A stretch of 64,000 bases of DNA from Pandoraea terrae (GCF_902459695.1 NZ_CABPRZ010000021.1:1-64000); one strand, 5' to 3'. Positions 31,944 through 41,189 are shown, numbered from the stretch's first letter. The notes: a model not told the origin generated them from the sequence alone. Program-made: numbers and translations.

Positions 31944-32927
31944 ATGACCACAATCGAAGCCATCCGCGCCGCGCTGCCGGCCTATCCGATCGAAGTGTCC
32001 TTTCCCGATATTGCGCGCTGGCGCGAAGGCAACACAGGTATCGACTACCTGCATTCGTTCGACAGCGGCCTGCCGGGCCCGCATGTGATGGTGCTGGCGC
32101 TCACGCACGGCAACGAGGTCAGCGGCGCCATCGCAGTGGAGACGCTGCTCGCCGCCGGCATCCGGCCCGTCGCCGGGCGGCTTTCGCTCGGCTTCGGCAA
32201 TGTCGGCGCCTATGAGCGATTCAGCGCCGAGAATGCCGATGCCACCCGGTACCTCGACGAGGACATGAACCGCGTGTGGTCGATGCGCGCGCTCGACGGC
32301 CCGCGCAACAGCCGCGAATTGACGCGTGCCCGCGCCATGCGTCCGCTGCTCGATACGGTCGATCTGTTGCTCGATATTCACTCGATGCACGAGGTCTCGG
32401 CGCCGCTGATGATGACCGGGCCGCTCGAGAAAGCGATCGCGCTAGCGGCCGAGATCGGTCTACCTGAGCACGTGGTCATCGACAAGGGGCACCCTAATGG
32501 CACACGTATGCGCGACTATGGCGGCTTCGGTGATCCGGCCAGTGCACGCAATGCGTTGTTGATCGAGACCGGGCAGCACTTCGCCACGGTCTCGCGCGAG
32601 GTCGCACTCGATGCGGCGTCGCGTTTCCTGCTGCATGCGGGCGTGGTGGCCGAAGCCGATTTGGCGCAGTACCTGACGCAGGCGCGTCCGGCGCGTCAGA
32701 AGTTCATCGAGATCACGCAGGCAGTGGTCGCCAGTTCGATGGATTTCCGATTCTCACAGCCATTCACGGGGCTCGAAGTCATTGAGAAGGCCGGTACTGA
32801 GATCGCCCGAGACGGAGGCGAGGTGATAGCCACGCCTTATGACAACTGCGTGGTCGTGCAGCCATCGCTGCGCCACCTCGGCGTCAATGTTACGGTCATG
32901 CGACTGGGGCGTCTTATCGAACGCTGA
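31944..32927 (+). CDS. Succinylglutamate desuccinylase/aspartoacylase-like metallohydrolase
   Basis: A 327 aa protein of the zinc carboxypeptidase-like deacylase group. Zinc site residues appear in THGNEVSGA (His, Glu) and LLLDIHSMHE (His). These enzymes remove an acyl group from N-acyl amino acids. The ATG at 31944 has CGGAG upstream. It closes the operon starting at 28601, so racemase, lyase, transporter and deacylase may act together on an acylated amino acid (inference). Confidence 0.82.
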   Translation: MTTIEAIRAALPAYPIEVSFPDIARWREGNTGIDYLHSFDSGLPGPHVMVLALTHGNEVSGAIAVETLLAAGIRPVAGRLSLGFGNVGAYERFSAENADATRYLDEDMNRVWSMRALDGPRNSRELTRARAMRPLLDTVDLLLDIHSMHEVSAPLMMTGPLEKAIALAAEIGLPEHVVIDKGHPNGTRMRDYGGFGDPASARNALLIETGQHFATVSREVALDAASRFLLHAGVVAEADLAQYLTQARPARQKFIEITQAVVASSMDFRFSQPFTGLEVIEKAGTEIARDGGEVIATPYDNCVVVQPSLRHLGVNVTVMRLGRLIER

Positions 32928-32993
32928 GCGAACGGTGCACGGAAATTCATGTGGACAACGCCCAAGGTTTATCGGAGCGCGTGAGCGCTCGCA

Positions 32994-33161
32994 CGGCACC
33001 TGGGCATTTCCGGCAACACCGTGGCGCGGTATCTGTCGGCCGAGGCGGTACCGCGCCACAAACGGCATGAGCCGCGGCCCACGAAGCTTGGTTCGTTCGA
33101 GGCGTACGTTCGCGACAGTGACTCAAACGCGGGGGGCTACGGCGGGCGTACGGCGGACTAG
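32994..33161 (+). pseudogene. Remnant of IS21-family transposase IstA
   Basis: Reading from 32994 gives RHLGISGNTVARYLSAEA and then TKLGSFEAYVRD, the helix-turn-helix region near the start of IS21-type IstA transposases. The frame is broken just upstream and ends in a stop at 33159-33161, so only about 55 codons remain. No istB or intact ends are seen nearby. It marks an old insertion next to the glutathione reductase pseudogene. Confidence 0.7.
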
Positions 33162-33162
33162 A

Positions 33163-33840
33163 TCAGTCGATCCGCTCGCCTTTTCTTACCCGATAGTTCG
33201 GCTTGTACATGGTGACGAGTTCCTCGGCCGCAGTCGGATGCACCGCCATAGCGCGATCGAAATCGTCCTTTGTGACGCCGGCCTTCAGCGGAATACCGAG
33301 TAGTTGCGCCATCTCACCGGCATCTGGTCCCATGATGTGGGCTCCGACAGCCTTGCGCGAATAGCGGTCGACCAGTATGGCACCGGTCGCCGAGGTCTCA
33401 ATGCCGACGGCGTCAAGCCCCAGCCCCTCTGTGTTGGGCGAACGCCCCATGGCCAGCATGAACTGGTCAACTTTGCACGTCTCGCCATTGTTCAGCCGCA
33501 CATCGAGACGGCCATCGTCACGACGCACCACCTCTTCGGCAACCGCGCAGCAGACGATCTCGATGCCTTTTTTCGACATGGCCTCATGCAGACTGGTGCG
33601 CAAATCCATGTCAAAACGATTCAGGATTTCCGTCCCGCGATAGACCAGCGTGGTTTTAACGCCTAGTCCATGGAAAATGTTCGCGAACTCGACCGCGATA
33701 TAGCCGCCGCCGCCGATCATGATCGACTTTGGCAGGGCCTCCAGATGAAACGCCTCGTTGGAGGTGATGCAATGTTCGTGGCCGGGAAGCGCCGGATGCG
33801 GTGACGGCCGGCCGCCGGTGGCAACCAGTGCGCTCATTTC
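33163..33840 (-). pseudogene. Glutathione reductase pseudogene (two deletions)
   Basis: The reading frame continues to 33966, but recognisable homology starts only at ALVATGGRPS. The N-terminal FAD-binding part with the redox-active CxxxxC is absent. The NADPH-binding GGGYIAVEFANIF and the C-terminal HPTAAEELVTM are present. Between VDRYSRK and AVGAHIMGPDAGE roughly 100 residues are missing, including the GD motif and VGL-type segment seen in the intact gene at 42271-43623. It cannot be an active reductase. Confidence 0.85.
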
Positions 33841-33996
33841 TTGAGTGCACTGGCCCCTTGCATCCCTGCGAAATGAACCTGGTCCATAACTCCGGGATTC
33901 ATCGAGCTTCATCTCATCCGGGAAGCATGCAGTAACGAGGTCACCTTCGAATCCAACAAGTGGCACGGTGACTCGAAAATATCAAGGAGACAAGCA

Positions 33997-35316
33997 ATGA
34001 TCCGAACGGAAGCTCTTGTAACTGAAGATGCGCTAACCCCCGAGGCGTCTGCGTACAGGAAGGCAACATGGCGGCTGATTCCATTCCTGGCCGTCTGCTT
34101 CCTTTTTGCCTACTTTGACAGAGTCAACATCAGCTTCGCCAAGCTGCAGATGCAGAACTCGTTGGGATTGTCTGACGCGGCCAATGGCTTGGGGGCAGGG
34201 ATCTACTTCATCGGATACTTTTTGTTCGAAATACCCAGTAACATCATTCTGGAGCGTGTCGGGGCGCGGCGCTGGATCGCTCGAATCATGATCTCATGGG
34301 GACTGGCCTCGGCCGCGATGATGATGGTAACCAGTGAGACATGGTTCTACGTACTTCGCTTTGTCATTGGGGCGACCGAGGCCGGATTTCTTCCTGGCGT
34401 TATTTTGTACTTCACGTGGTGGTTCCCTGCCAAACGTCGTGCAAGGATCAACGCGTTGTTCCTCACGTCGGTCCCCGTGTCCGGGGTATTGGGTGGGCCG
34501 ATTGCCGGTTTCATCATGACAAGGTTTGATGGGGTATTCAACTGGGCAGGTTGGCAGTGGCTGTTTCTCCTGGAGGGGCTGCCGACGGTACTTCTCGGTT
34601 TCGCTGTTCTCGTTTGGCTCGATGACCGGCCGGAAAATGCAAAATGGCTAACCCCTGAGGAGCGCGCCGCTGTCAAGAGCCGGCTGACACAAGAGGCGCC
34701 CGTTCACGCCACTCACGATTTCCGGGTTGCGCTTCGCCAACCTGCCACGCTTTTACTCTCCGTGATTTTTCTATTCATACTTATCGGGATGTACGGAATC
34801 ACATTCTGGATGCCCGAACTCATCAAGAATACTGGCATCGCTGACCCCATGATCATCGGGCTGCTTACCGCACTTCCGTTCGCGGCTGGCACGCTGTCGA
34901 TGGTCATCGTTGGGCGACACTCAGACCGAACCGGCGAGCGCCGACTTCACCTTGGACTTACCGTAATGGTTGCCAGCATCGGTTACGTGCTGTCCGGATA
35001 CTTTGGGGACACCACGTCGTTGGCAATTGCCTCTTTGGCGCTAGCCGCGGTGGGCGTCTTCGGTTGCCTCCCGGTCTTCTGGACGATGCCACCGAAGTTT
35101 CTATCCGGCCCGGCCGCTGCTGGCGGCATCGCAATGATCAACTCCATTGGAAACCTCGGCGGAGCCATCAGCCCGTACCTGGTGGGGAAGATTCGTGTCA
35201 TGACCGGAAGCACGACTCTGGGGCTATATGCGATAGCCGGAGTGGCCCTGATCGCCGCGCTTCTCATCCTTCTGGCGCTGCCGCGAGAATATTCGAGGGA
35301 CGCGTCGCATAGCTGA
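33997..35316 (+). CDS. MFS transporter, anion:cation symporter (ACS) type
   Basis: A 439 aa transporter with 12 predicted helices. The first helix region LIPFLAVCFLFAYFDRVNISFAKLQM and the motif EIPSNIILERVGARRWIARIMISWG are typical of the ACS branch, which carries organic anions such as phthalate, tartrate or glucarate. It stands alone between a pseudogene and a gene-poor stretch. Its substrate cannot be told. Confidence 0.9.
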   Translation: MIRTEALVTEDALTPEASAYRKATWRLIPFLAVCFLFAYFDRVNISFAKLQMQNSLGLSDAANGLGAGIYFIGYFLFEIPSNIILERVGARRWIARIMISWGLASAAMMMVTSETWFYVLRFVIGATEAGFLPGVILYFTWWFPAKRRARINALFLTSVPVSGVLGGPIAGFIMTRFDGVFNWAGWQWLFLLEGLPTVLLGFAVLVWLDDRPENAKWLTPEERAAVKSRLTQEAPVHATHDFRVALRQPATLLLSVIFLFILIGMYGITFWMPELIKNTGIADPMIIGLLTALPFAAGTLSMVIVGRHSDRTGERRLHLGLTVMVASIGYVLSGYFGDTTSLAIASLALAAVGVFGCLPVFWTMPPKFLSGPAAAGGIAMINSIGNLGGAISPYLVGKIRVMTGSTTLGLYAIAGVALIAALLILLALPREYSRDASHS

Positions 35317-35909
35317 CCGTAACTAAACGAGGGCAATTAGCGGCTTGGAGCACGGCTTCGCCGGCACTGTCCCGCTAAGTGCCCCCATTCTTTCTGAAGG
35401 TTGAATAAGCGTCGGAATGACGCGAGAGCGACGTGTTTAATCTCATTCTGTGGGAACGTGAGATCGATCTTTGGCGGCCGCCTGCTTCGAACGCCCCGCA
35501 CAGTCTCCGTCTCACAGGCAATTTTGAAAGGGAAAGTTTTTCTTTCTATGGGGGATACTTTATCTCGGTTGCGGCTGTCCGGGGAAACCAGAAACAATGG
35601 TGATCTATGTAGTGCGGGCAGCATTAATTTTCTGCCGCCAATCCCCCATCCACTTTATCGCCAGGACCGGGCCATGAATGGTCTCAATAGCCACGTTCTG
35701 CGTCTAGCCATGGCACAAGCGCCGGACGGCGCCAATTCGACAGTCGTATGCGCCACCGGTGGCATCCGGCCACCATTCGGACGTGCTGGCGTACAGGACT
35801 AAGCCGGGGCTCGACGGGGCACAAGTTCTACGCGAATGTCCCTGCGCTGTTCCCGGCTGCAGGGTGGGTTCTGTCGTGCCGGCGCGAATCAATAACCCAT
35901 CATCGAGAA
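35317..35909. other. 593-base gap without a convincing gene
   Basis: No open frame here looks coding. At 35365-35385 the bases TGTCCCGCTAAGTGCCCCCA resemble ends of IS21-like elements, but this is uncertain. A hairpin (GGTGGC-ATCCG-GCCACC) lies at 35758-35774. The promoter of the DsbG-like gene should be in the last 100 bases. Confidence 0.4.
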
Positions 35910-36686
35910 ATGAACATGAATCGATATGTAGTTCCGGTTGCCCTATGTGGATCGATCGCGGTTTTCGTCGCACTCCTGTCGAATGCAGCAAGTAGTGGAC
36001 GTCCCCCTGTGCTAGCGGCGCTTGAGTCGCGCGGGGTCAGCAACCTGCATGAGTTCAAGGTGAATGGTGGCCTGCGCGGTTTCGCTGGCGTGGCAGGACA
36101 GAATCCCGTCGCGGTGTACGTTACCAAGGATGGCGATGTCATTATTGGCGCCCGCGTTGACCGCAACGGGGAGCCCATGGACACGAAGGTCGTTGATGAA
36201 CTGGTGGCCGGGCTGATGGGGAATGCGGCCTGGCGACAGCTTGAGTCGGCAAGGTGGATTCGTGACGGTCGCGAGGACGCGCCCCGCACGGTCTATGTCA
36301 TCACCGACCCGAATTGTCCGTGGTGCCATCGCTTGTGGGAAGCTGCGCGGCCCTGGGTGCAGTCGGGCAAGGTGCAGCTTCGCGAACTGCTTGTGGGCGT
36401 GATCCGCCCCGATAGCGAAGGTAAGGCGGCGACTATCCTGAGTTCCAGTAATCCGTCTGCTGCCCTCGAGCAAAATGAGCGCGACTTTGACAAAGGGGGT
36501 GTTTCCCCGGCCACGACGGTTTCCGATGACGTAAAGCGTACGTTGAGCGGGAACCTCAAGCTCATGGAAGGCTTGGGATTTCAAGGAACGCCCGGCGTGA
36601 TCTACAAATCTGCTGACGGGAAGGTTGAAATGTTGAGCGGCTTTCCCCAAGGCACGCAACTTTCGGCCGTGATGGGCCCGCGATAG
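35910..36686 (+). CDS. DsbG-like periplasmic disulfide isomerase
   Basis: A 258 aa secreted thioredoxin-fold protein with an N-terminal signal/anchor (VVPVALCGSIAVFVALLS), a dimerisation-like domain, and the active site DPNCPWCHRLWEAARPW. The cis-Pro is in QGTPGVIYK. DsbC/DsbG proteins correct or protect periplasmic cysteines. The CPWC pair differs from the CPYC of E. coli DsbG. It may serve the Cys-rich periplasmic sulfur machinery, but it stands 22 kb from dsbD. Confidence 0.85.
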   Translation: MNMNRYVVPVALCGSIAVFVALLSNAASSGRPPVLAALESRGVSNLHEFKVNGGLRGFAGVAGQNPVAVYVTKDGDVIIGARVDRNGEPMDTKVVDELVAGLMGNAAWRQLESARWIRDGREDAPRTVYVITDPNCPWCHRLWEAARPWVQSGKVQLRELLVGVIRPDSEGKAATILSSSNPSAALEQNERDFDKGGVSPATTVSDDVKRTLSGNLKLMEGLGFQGTPGVIYKSADGKVEMLSGFPQGTQLSAVMGPR

Positions 36687-36733
36687 CAACAGTGCTTGAG
36701 GTCGCTGCGCCATGCTGCGCACGGGTGAAATGC

Positions 36734-37651
36734 TCAGCACTCAGATACCGCCTCTTGCAACAGCCAATCTCGGAACGCCACCAATTTTGGCAGCGAAGCG
36801 CATTCCCCTCGGTAGACAATGTAGTAAGCCAACTCCGATGCCAGCGTTATTTCAGGGAATAAGGGAATCAGCCGACCCGAGGCCACGTCATCGCAAGCCA
36901 TGACGCTTCGAGCCAACGCAACGCCATGACCATCAATGGCCGCTTGGAGGACTGCGGCGGAGTTGTTAACCTGCATGCCGCGACTGGCGTCCACCTCAGC
37001 TGCGCCTGCCCGCACAAGCCAGTCATTCCATGAGGCAAAGCCAATGTGGGTGTCCACCGACAGGTCGTGTATCAACGCCTTCCCGGCCAAGTCATGCGGT
37101 GATGTAAGGCCGCCATTCCTGGCGAGCCATGCGGGAGAGCATACCGGGAAGATCTGCTCATTCATTAGCTTTTCCGCCACCAGGCCGGGCCAGGAGCCTC
37201 GGCCGTATCGCACGCCAATATCGATGTCTTGAGCCACGAAATCCATCAACTTGAGGTTCGTATCCAGACGAACGTCGGTTTCCGGGCAAAGGGCATGGAA
37301 CTTGTCGATCCGCGGCAGCAACCATTTCGCGGCGAACGCGGGGCTGGCTGTGACCGTTAGCACGCCGCCCCTCGATCCTTCTTGCAATTGCCGTAGTCCC
37401 AGGGAAAGCCGATCGAAGCCGCCGCGGATGTCCGGCAACGCGCGTTCCGCCGCTTCGGTCGGAACCAATCGCGAGCGGCCGCTCGTCCCGCGGTGAAACA
37501 GTGGCGTGCCCAGCCACTCCTCCAGCGAGCGGACGAGTTGGCCTACCGCGGCAGGTGTCACGTTCAATTCGGCAGCAGCGGACGAGAAGCTGTGGTGACG
37601 CGCACTGGCTTCAAACGCACGTAGCGCATTGAGAAAGATGGGCGCTTTCAT
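36734..37651 (-). CDS. LysR-family regulator, GcvA-like
   Basis: A 305 aa LysR protein starting MKAPIFLNALRAFEASARHHSFSSAAAELNVTPAAVGQLVRSLE, a pattern of the GcvA branch, with a typical effector domain. The ATG at 37651 matches the family start; the frame opens further upstream without homology. It diverges from the SDR gene, with 442 bases between them that hold a nested inverted repeat. Its likely targets are the genes from 38094 to 43623. Confidence 0.92.
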   Translation of the reverse strand: MKAPIFLNALRAFEASARHHSFSSAAAELNVTPAAVGQLVRSLEEWLGTPLFHRGTSGRSRLVPTEAAERALPDIRGGFDRLSLGLRQLQEGSRGGVLTVTASPAFAAKWLLPRIDKFHALCPETDVRLDTNLKLMDFVAQDIDIGVRYGRGSWPGLVAEKLMNEQIFPVCSPAWLARNGGLTSPHDLAGKALIHDLSVDTHIGFASWNDWLVRAGAAEVDASRGMQVNNSAAVLQAAIDGHGVALARSVMACDDVASGRLIPLFPEITLASELAYYIVYRGECASLPKLVAFRDWLLQEAVSEC

Positions 37652-37715
37652 GGCGAGAAAGATTTTCTTTGACGTATACAAAGAATATAGCAATTGCCGG
37701 GACCGGCGGCCACAC

Positions 37716-37745
37716 TAAAAATTTCAATCGAATTGGCAATTTTTA
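37716..37745. promoter_or_regulatory. Nested inverted repeat, probable LysR operator
   Basis: TAAAAATT (37716-37723) and AATTTTTA (37738-37745) form perfect 8-base arms. Inside them CAAT-CGA-ATTG is a second dyad. It lies 65 bases upstream of the GcvA-like LysR start, in the divergent gap where LysR proteins bind. The remaining 37746-38093 holds no gene that I can support. Confidence 0.5.
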
Positions 37746-38093
37746 AGCCAATCTGACGACGGTGACAGCTTGCGTCCCGCGCAATGAGGGGGGGCTTCGG
37801 GAAAGATTTGCTACTAACTGGGGTGGCATCTCACTGCCAGGTCTTTGCGTTCGCGAACGTGAGGCGTCGGGGTGTCCTCGAGGTGCGACTCCGTCTTGTA
37901 TTGGCGCCAGCGGGACCGTGCAGTCCAACGCTTGCATGATCGGGTGGGCGATAAAGATTTTATTTCCGCGTTACACAGATTATCTCATTTGCGGCTTAGC
38001 GATAACGGGCGAAGAATATCGTTGTCGTGTGTAGCTGAACTCTTGATCTTTCCACGCGAAGCTACCCGCTCAATGTCGCCAACAGGAGTGTTA

Positions 38094-38870
38094 ATGAATA
38101 GTTTCTCTTCCAAGGTTGCCATCGTCACCGGAGGCGGTTCCGGCATCGGCAAGGAAGTGGCTGACCGCCTCGTGAAAGCTGGTGCCAGTGTCGTGATCGG
38201 CGGTCGCGACGAGGCGAAGCTCAAGCGGGCCGCCGCTGACATCGATTCTGCCGGTGCCAAGGTGCGCTACTACGTGGGCGACATCGCGCAGCCTGCGACG
38301 GCCACCGCACTGGTCGCGCTGGCGACCGAGGCGTTCGGCGGCGTCGACATCCTCGTCAACAACGCTGGTGTGTTCCGGCCCAAGGCATTCCTCGATGTGA
38401 ATGAGTCAGAGTACGACTGGTTCCTCGATACGATTCTCAAGGGCAAGTTTTTCATGGTGCAGGCTGCCGCGAAGGCCATGCAGCAGCGCGGCGGCGGCGC
38501 CATCGTGCAGACCGGCTCGCTCTGGGCATTGCAGGCTATCGGCGCGACGCCGTCGGCCGCGTATTCGGCCGCCAATGCGGGTGTGCACGCCCTTACGCGC
38601 AATCTGGCAATTGAACTGGCCGCTTCGAACATCCGCATCAACACCGTCGCGCAAGCAGTGGTGGAAACCCCTGTCTACAACACGTTCATGACTGCCGAGC
38701 AGGTCAAGGAAACCCTGCCGACGTTCAACGCTTTCCATCCGCTTGGACGCAATGGCCAGCCAGCCGACGTTGCCGAAGCGATCCTGTTCCTGGCCTCCGC
38801 GCGCGCTTCGTGGATCACCGGCACCGTGTTGCCAGTTGACGGCGGCGTGATGGCCGGGCGTCATGCTTAA
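38094..38870 (+). CDS. SDR oxidoreductase with Asn in place of the catalytic Lys
   Basis: A 258 aa classical short-chain dehydrogenase. The cofactor motif is TGGGSGIGK (residues 12-20), NNAG is at 89-92, and the catalytic Ser is near 142 (QTGSLWA). The normal YxxxK is Tyr157-S-A-A-Asn161. The codon at this place is AAT. Without the lysine, ordinary SDR catalysis should be impaired, so it may be an atypical enzyme or may have a binding role. The start has ACAGGAG upstream. It is the first gene of a seven-gene cluster. Confidence 0.9.
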   Translation: MNSFSSKVAIVTGGGSGIGKEVADRLVKAGASVVIGGRDEAKLKRAAADIDSAGAKVRYYVGDIAQPATATALVALATEAFGGVDILVNNAGVFRPKAFLDVNESEYDWFLDTILKGKFFMVQAAAKAMQQRGGGAIVQTGSLWALQAIGATPSAAYSAANAGVHALTRNLAIELAASNIRINTVAQAVVETPVYNTFMTAEQVKETLPTFNAFHPLGRNGQPADVAEAILFLASARASWITGTVLPVDGGVMAGRHA

Positions 38871-38894
38871 CCCCCAACCCATAGGAGCCAATTC

Positions 38895-39176
38895 ATGGTC
38901 TATCTGCAGATCATCCTGACGATCGCCACCGCCAACCGTGCCGCCGCCGCTGGCATCTATCAGAAGTACAAGGCCCCGTTCCTCAACACGATCGCGGGCG
39001 CGAAATCGAAGGAACTGCTGGTGCGTGATGAGGACGTGCAAGTGCTGCATGGCTTCGATAGCGTGAAAAGCGCGGAAGCCTACCTGGAAAGCGATTTGTT
39101 TACCGCGGATGTTGTGGGTGAGCTCAAGCCGCTGCTTGCCGCTGCGCCCGATGTGCGCATCTACCTGGCCGTATGA
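38895..39176 (+). CDS. Small protein, dimeric alpha/beta-barrel-like, unknown function
   Basis: A 93 aa protein (MVYLQIILTIATANRAAAAG start, ending PDVRIYLAV). The strand-helix-strand pattern with a hydrophobic first strand and a hydrophobic last strand suggests a ferredoxin-like dimeric barrel of the monooxygenase/DUF1330 sort. I recognise no named family. It is 24 bases after the SDR gene with a good ribosome site (AGGAGCC), so it is probably a real gene. Confidence 0.65.
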   Translation: MVYLQIILTIATANRAAAAGIYQKYKAPFLNTIAGAKSKELLVRDEDVQVLHGFDSVKSAEAYLESDLFTADVVGELKPLLAAAPDVRIYLAV

Positions 39177-39242
39177 CGCCATCCTTCGCTGGGCGTCGGG
39201 CAACGGCGCCCGGCTTCACAGTAGTCAATCGGAGCTACCAAC

Positions 39243-39587
39243 ATGATGCACGACTGGAACAAATACCGCGATGCACTGCGGGCGCGTGTGGGCGACTTTG
39301 CGGCGCTCAACCCCGATGTGATGAGCGGGCTGAAGACGGTCAGCGACGCTGCCGCGAAGCGCGGCAAGCTGGAGCCAAAGATCCACGAGCTGATCGCGCT
39401 CGCGGTGGCTGTGACCACGCGCTGCGATGGCTGCATCTCCGTTCACACTCAGAGTGCGGCCGAACTGGGTGCCACGGCGGAGGAAATCGCCGAAGCGCTG
39501 GGCGTCGCGATTGCGCTGAACGCTGGCGCGGCGCTGACCTATTCGGCACGTGTCCTCGATACGTACGCTACGCTGCCGAACAAGTAA
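39243..39587 (+). CDS. Carboxymuconolactone decarboxylase / AhpD-like protein
   Basis: A 114 aa protein with the redox motif TTRCDGCISVHTQSA, that is CxxCxxxH, typical of the AhpD-like branch that has peroxidase-coupled disulfide activity. The rest (AAAKRGKLEPKIHELIALAVAV) matches CMD-domain proteins. In this cluster a redox role with the nearby glutathione reductase is plausible. Confidence 0.88.
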   Translation: MMHDWNKYRDALRARVGDFAALNPDVMSGLKTVSDAAAKRGKLEPKIHELIALAVAVTTRCDGCISVHTQSAAELGATAEEIAEALGVAIALNAGAALTYSARVLDTYATLPNK

Positions 39588-39663
39588 CCTTCCCGGAGAC
39601 CGCCGGCCAAGCATCCGCTGATGACAAGCCGGCCGGTCTCCCATTTATAACTGGAAAAACGGC

Positions 39664-40032
39664 ATGTTCGTCAATGCAGACTTCACGCGCCGGGCCGTTG
39701 TCGCGACTGACCAGTACGAGTGGGTTGACTCTCCGCAGAGCGGCGTTGAGCGCATACTGCTTGACCGATTGGGCGGTGAGAAGGCGCGCGCCACGAGTAT
39801 TGTGCGGTACGCGCCCGCCTCCTGTTTCCCTCGCCACCAGCACCCTGGCGGCGAAGAAATTCTGGTGCTCGCCGGCGAATTTTTCGCCGATGGGCAGCGG
39901 TACATCCGCGGTAGCTGGATACGCCTGCCTGCAGGTGAATACCCGGACATCGTCGCCGCCGAGAACGGAGCCACTGTGTACCTGAACACCGGCCATCTTG
40001 CCGGCGTTGTGGCAGGGGTGGCCCCGTGGTGA
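39664..40032 (+). CDS. Cupin (ChrR-like) domain protein
   Basis: A 122 aa single-domain cupin. The metal site pattern RHQHPGGEEILVLAGEF (HxH..E) and the second motif LPAGEYP are visible. Such domains occur as the C-terminal half of ChrR-type anti-sigma factors and as stand-alone enzymes or sensors. The stop codon overlaps the start of the amine oxidase gene. Confidence 0.82.
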   Translation: MFVNADFTRRAVVATDQYEWVDSPQSGVERILLDRLGGEKARATSIVRYAPASCFPRHQHPGGEEILVLAGEFFADGQRYIRGSWIRLPAGEYPDIVAAENGATVYLNTGHLAGVVAGVAPW

Positions 40033-41189
40033 CCGCTCGGATCGCGATCGGCGGCGGCGGCCTCAGCGGCCTGTACGCAGCATTCCTCCTTGAGCAGCAG
40101 GGCATCAAGGATTATGTGCTCCTGGAGGCGCGCCACACGATTGGCGGTCGCATCGAGTCCATGTCCGTCAGCGGCGTGTCTGTTTCTGGCGTTTGCGATG
40201 CGTCCGATGATCCTGATCGCTTCGATCTCGGGCCAACGTGGTTCTGGCCTGCGTTCCAACCCCAGTTGGACCGCGTCATCCGCAACCTGGGCCTTGAGCG
40301 CTTCGAACAGTGCGAAACCGGCGACATGATGATCGAGCGATCGCCGCACGAACAGCCATCGCGCATGCACGGCTACACCACGTCGCCGCGGTCGATGCGC
40401 CTGGTCGGCGGAATGGGAGCGCTGATCGACGCCCTGCGCCGGGAACTGTCGCCAGCACGTCTCGTGAGCGACCGGCAGGTGCGGCACCTGCGCTGCGCCG
40501 ACCATCACGTCGAGTTGGATGCCGAGGACTCCTGCGGGCAGCTTACGTCCTATTGTGTCCAATACGTGCTGTTGGCCGTTCCGCCGCGACTTGTGACCGC
40601 CACCATCGGATTCACGCCCGCGCTGCCGGACAAGCTCGCGCGGAAATGGCGCGACACGGGGACGTGGATGGCGCGGCACGCCAAATACGTTGCTGTCTAC
40701 GAGACCCCGTTCTGGCGCGCGCAAGGGCTTTCCGGTGAAGGCAGAAGCGCCAGGGGACCGCTCTCGGAGATTCATGACGCCTCGACGGCTCACGGTAGCG
40801 CTGCGCTGTTCGGCTTCTTCAGTGTTCCGGCTCGTGTTCGCAGCGCCATCCCCGACGGCGTGTTGAGATCGCATTGCCGCACGCAGCTCACGCGGCTGTT
40901 CGGCCCGCAGGCCGCTACGCCAAAGGCCGAGTTCATCAAGGATTGGGCGAGCGACCCGTACACGGCAAACGCGACCGATCTAGACGCCATTGCCCAGCAC
41001 GGCACCGCACCGCCGACCGTCGCCAAAGAGGGAGTCTGGCAGGGCCGGATCGCAGGCATCGCCAGCGAGTGGTCTCCACAATTCCCCGGCTATGTTGCAG
41101 GCGCTATCGAGGCTGCAAGCCTGGGCGTGCGGGAATTGCTTGAAGTTGTCACTCCACAAGACCGCCTGCTGTCGGGCGCAATTCAATAA
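40029..41189 (+). CDS. FAD-dependent amine oxidase family protein
   Basis: A ~386 aa flavoprotein. The FAD motif is GGGGLSGLYAAFLLEQQG followed by the acidic residue in LLEAR and the GGR motif IGGRIES; this is the monoamine oxidase/protoporphyrinogen oxidase pattern. The last part (APPTVAKEGVWQGRIAGIASEWS, VAGAIEAASLG) closes the FAD site. The start is GTG at 40029, sharing bases with the cupin stop, or GTG 40026. The substrate is unknown. Confidence 0.85.
   Translation: MTARIAIGGGGLSGLYAAFLLEQQGIKDYVLLEARHTIGGRIESMSVSGVSVSGVCDASDDPDRFDLGPTWFWPAFQPQLDRVIRNLGLERFEQCETGDMMIERSPHEQPSRMHGYTTSPRSMRLVGGMGALIDALRRELSPARLVSDRQVRHLRCADHHVELDAEDSCGQLTSYCVQYVLLAVPPRLVTATIGFTPALPDKLARKWRDTGTWMARHAKYVAVYETPFWRAQGLSGEGRSARGPLSEIHDASTAHGSAALFGFFSVPARVRSAIPDGVLRSHCRTQLTRLFGPQAATPKAEFIKDWASDPYTANATDLDAIAQHGTAPPTVAKEGVWQGRIAGIASEWSPQFPGYVAGAIEAASLGVRELLEVVTPQDRLLSGAIQ

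Noticed and set aside
31404-32390. Open frame of 328 codons on the minus strand over the MHS transporter and hydrolase
   Set aside because: It spans two real genes on the opposite strand and is Arg/Gly/Ala/His-rich with no motif.
35401-35802. Possible small gene of 133 codons in the gap before the DsbG-like gene
   Set aside because: No ribosome site, no family pattern, and codon use unlike neighbours.
39664-40032. Cupin as ChrR anti-sigma factor
   Set aside because: Only the cupin domain is present, without the zinc-binding anti-sigma domain, and no sigma gene is adjacent.
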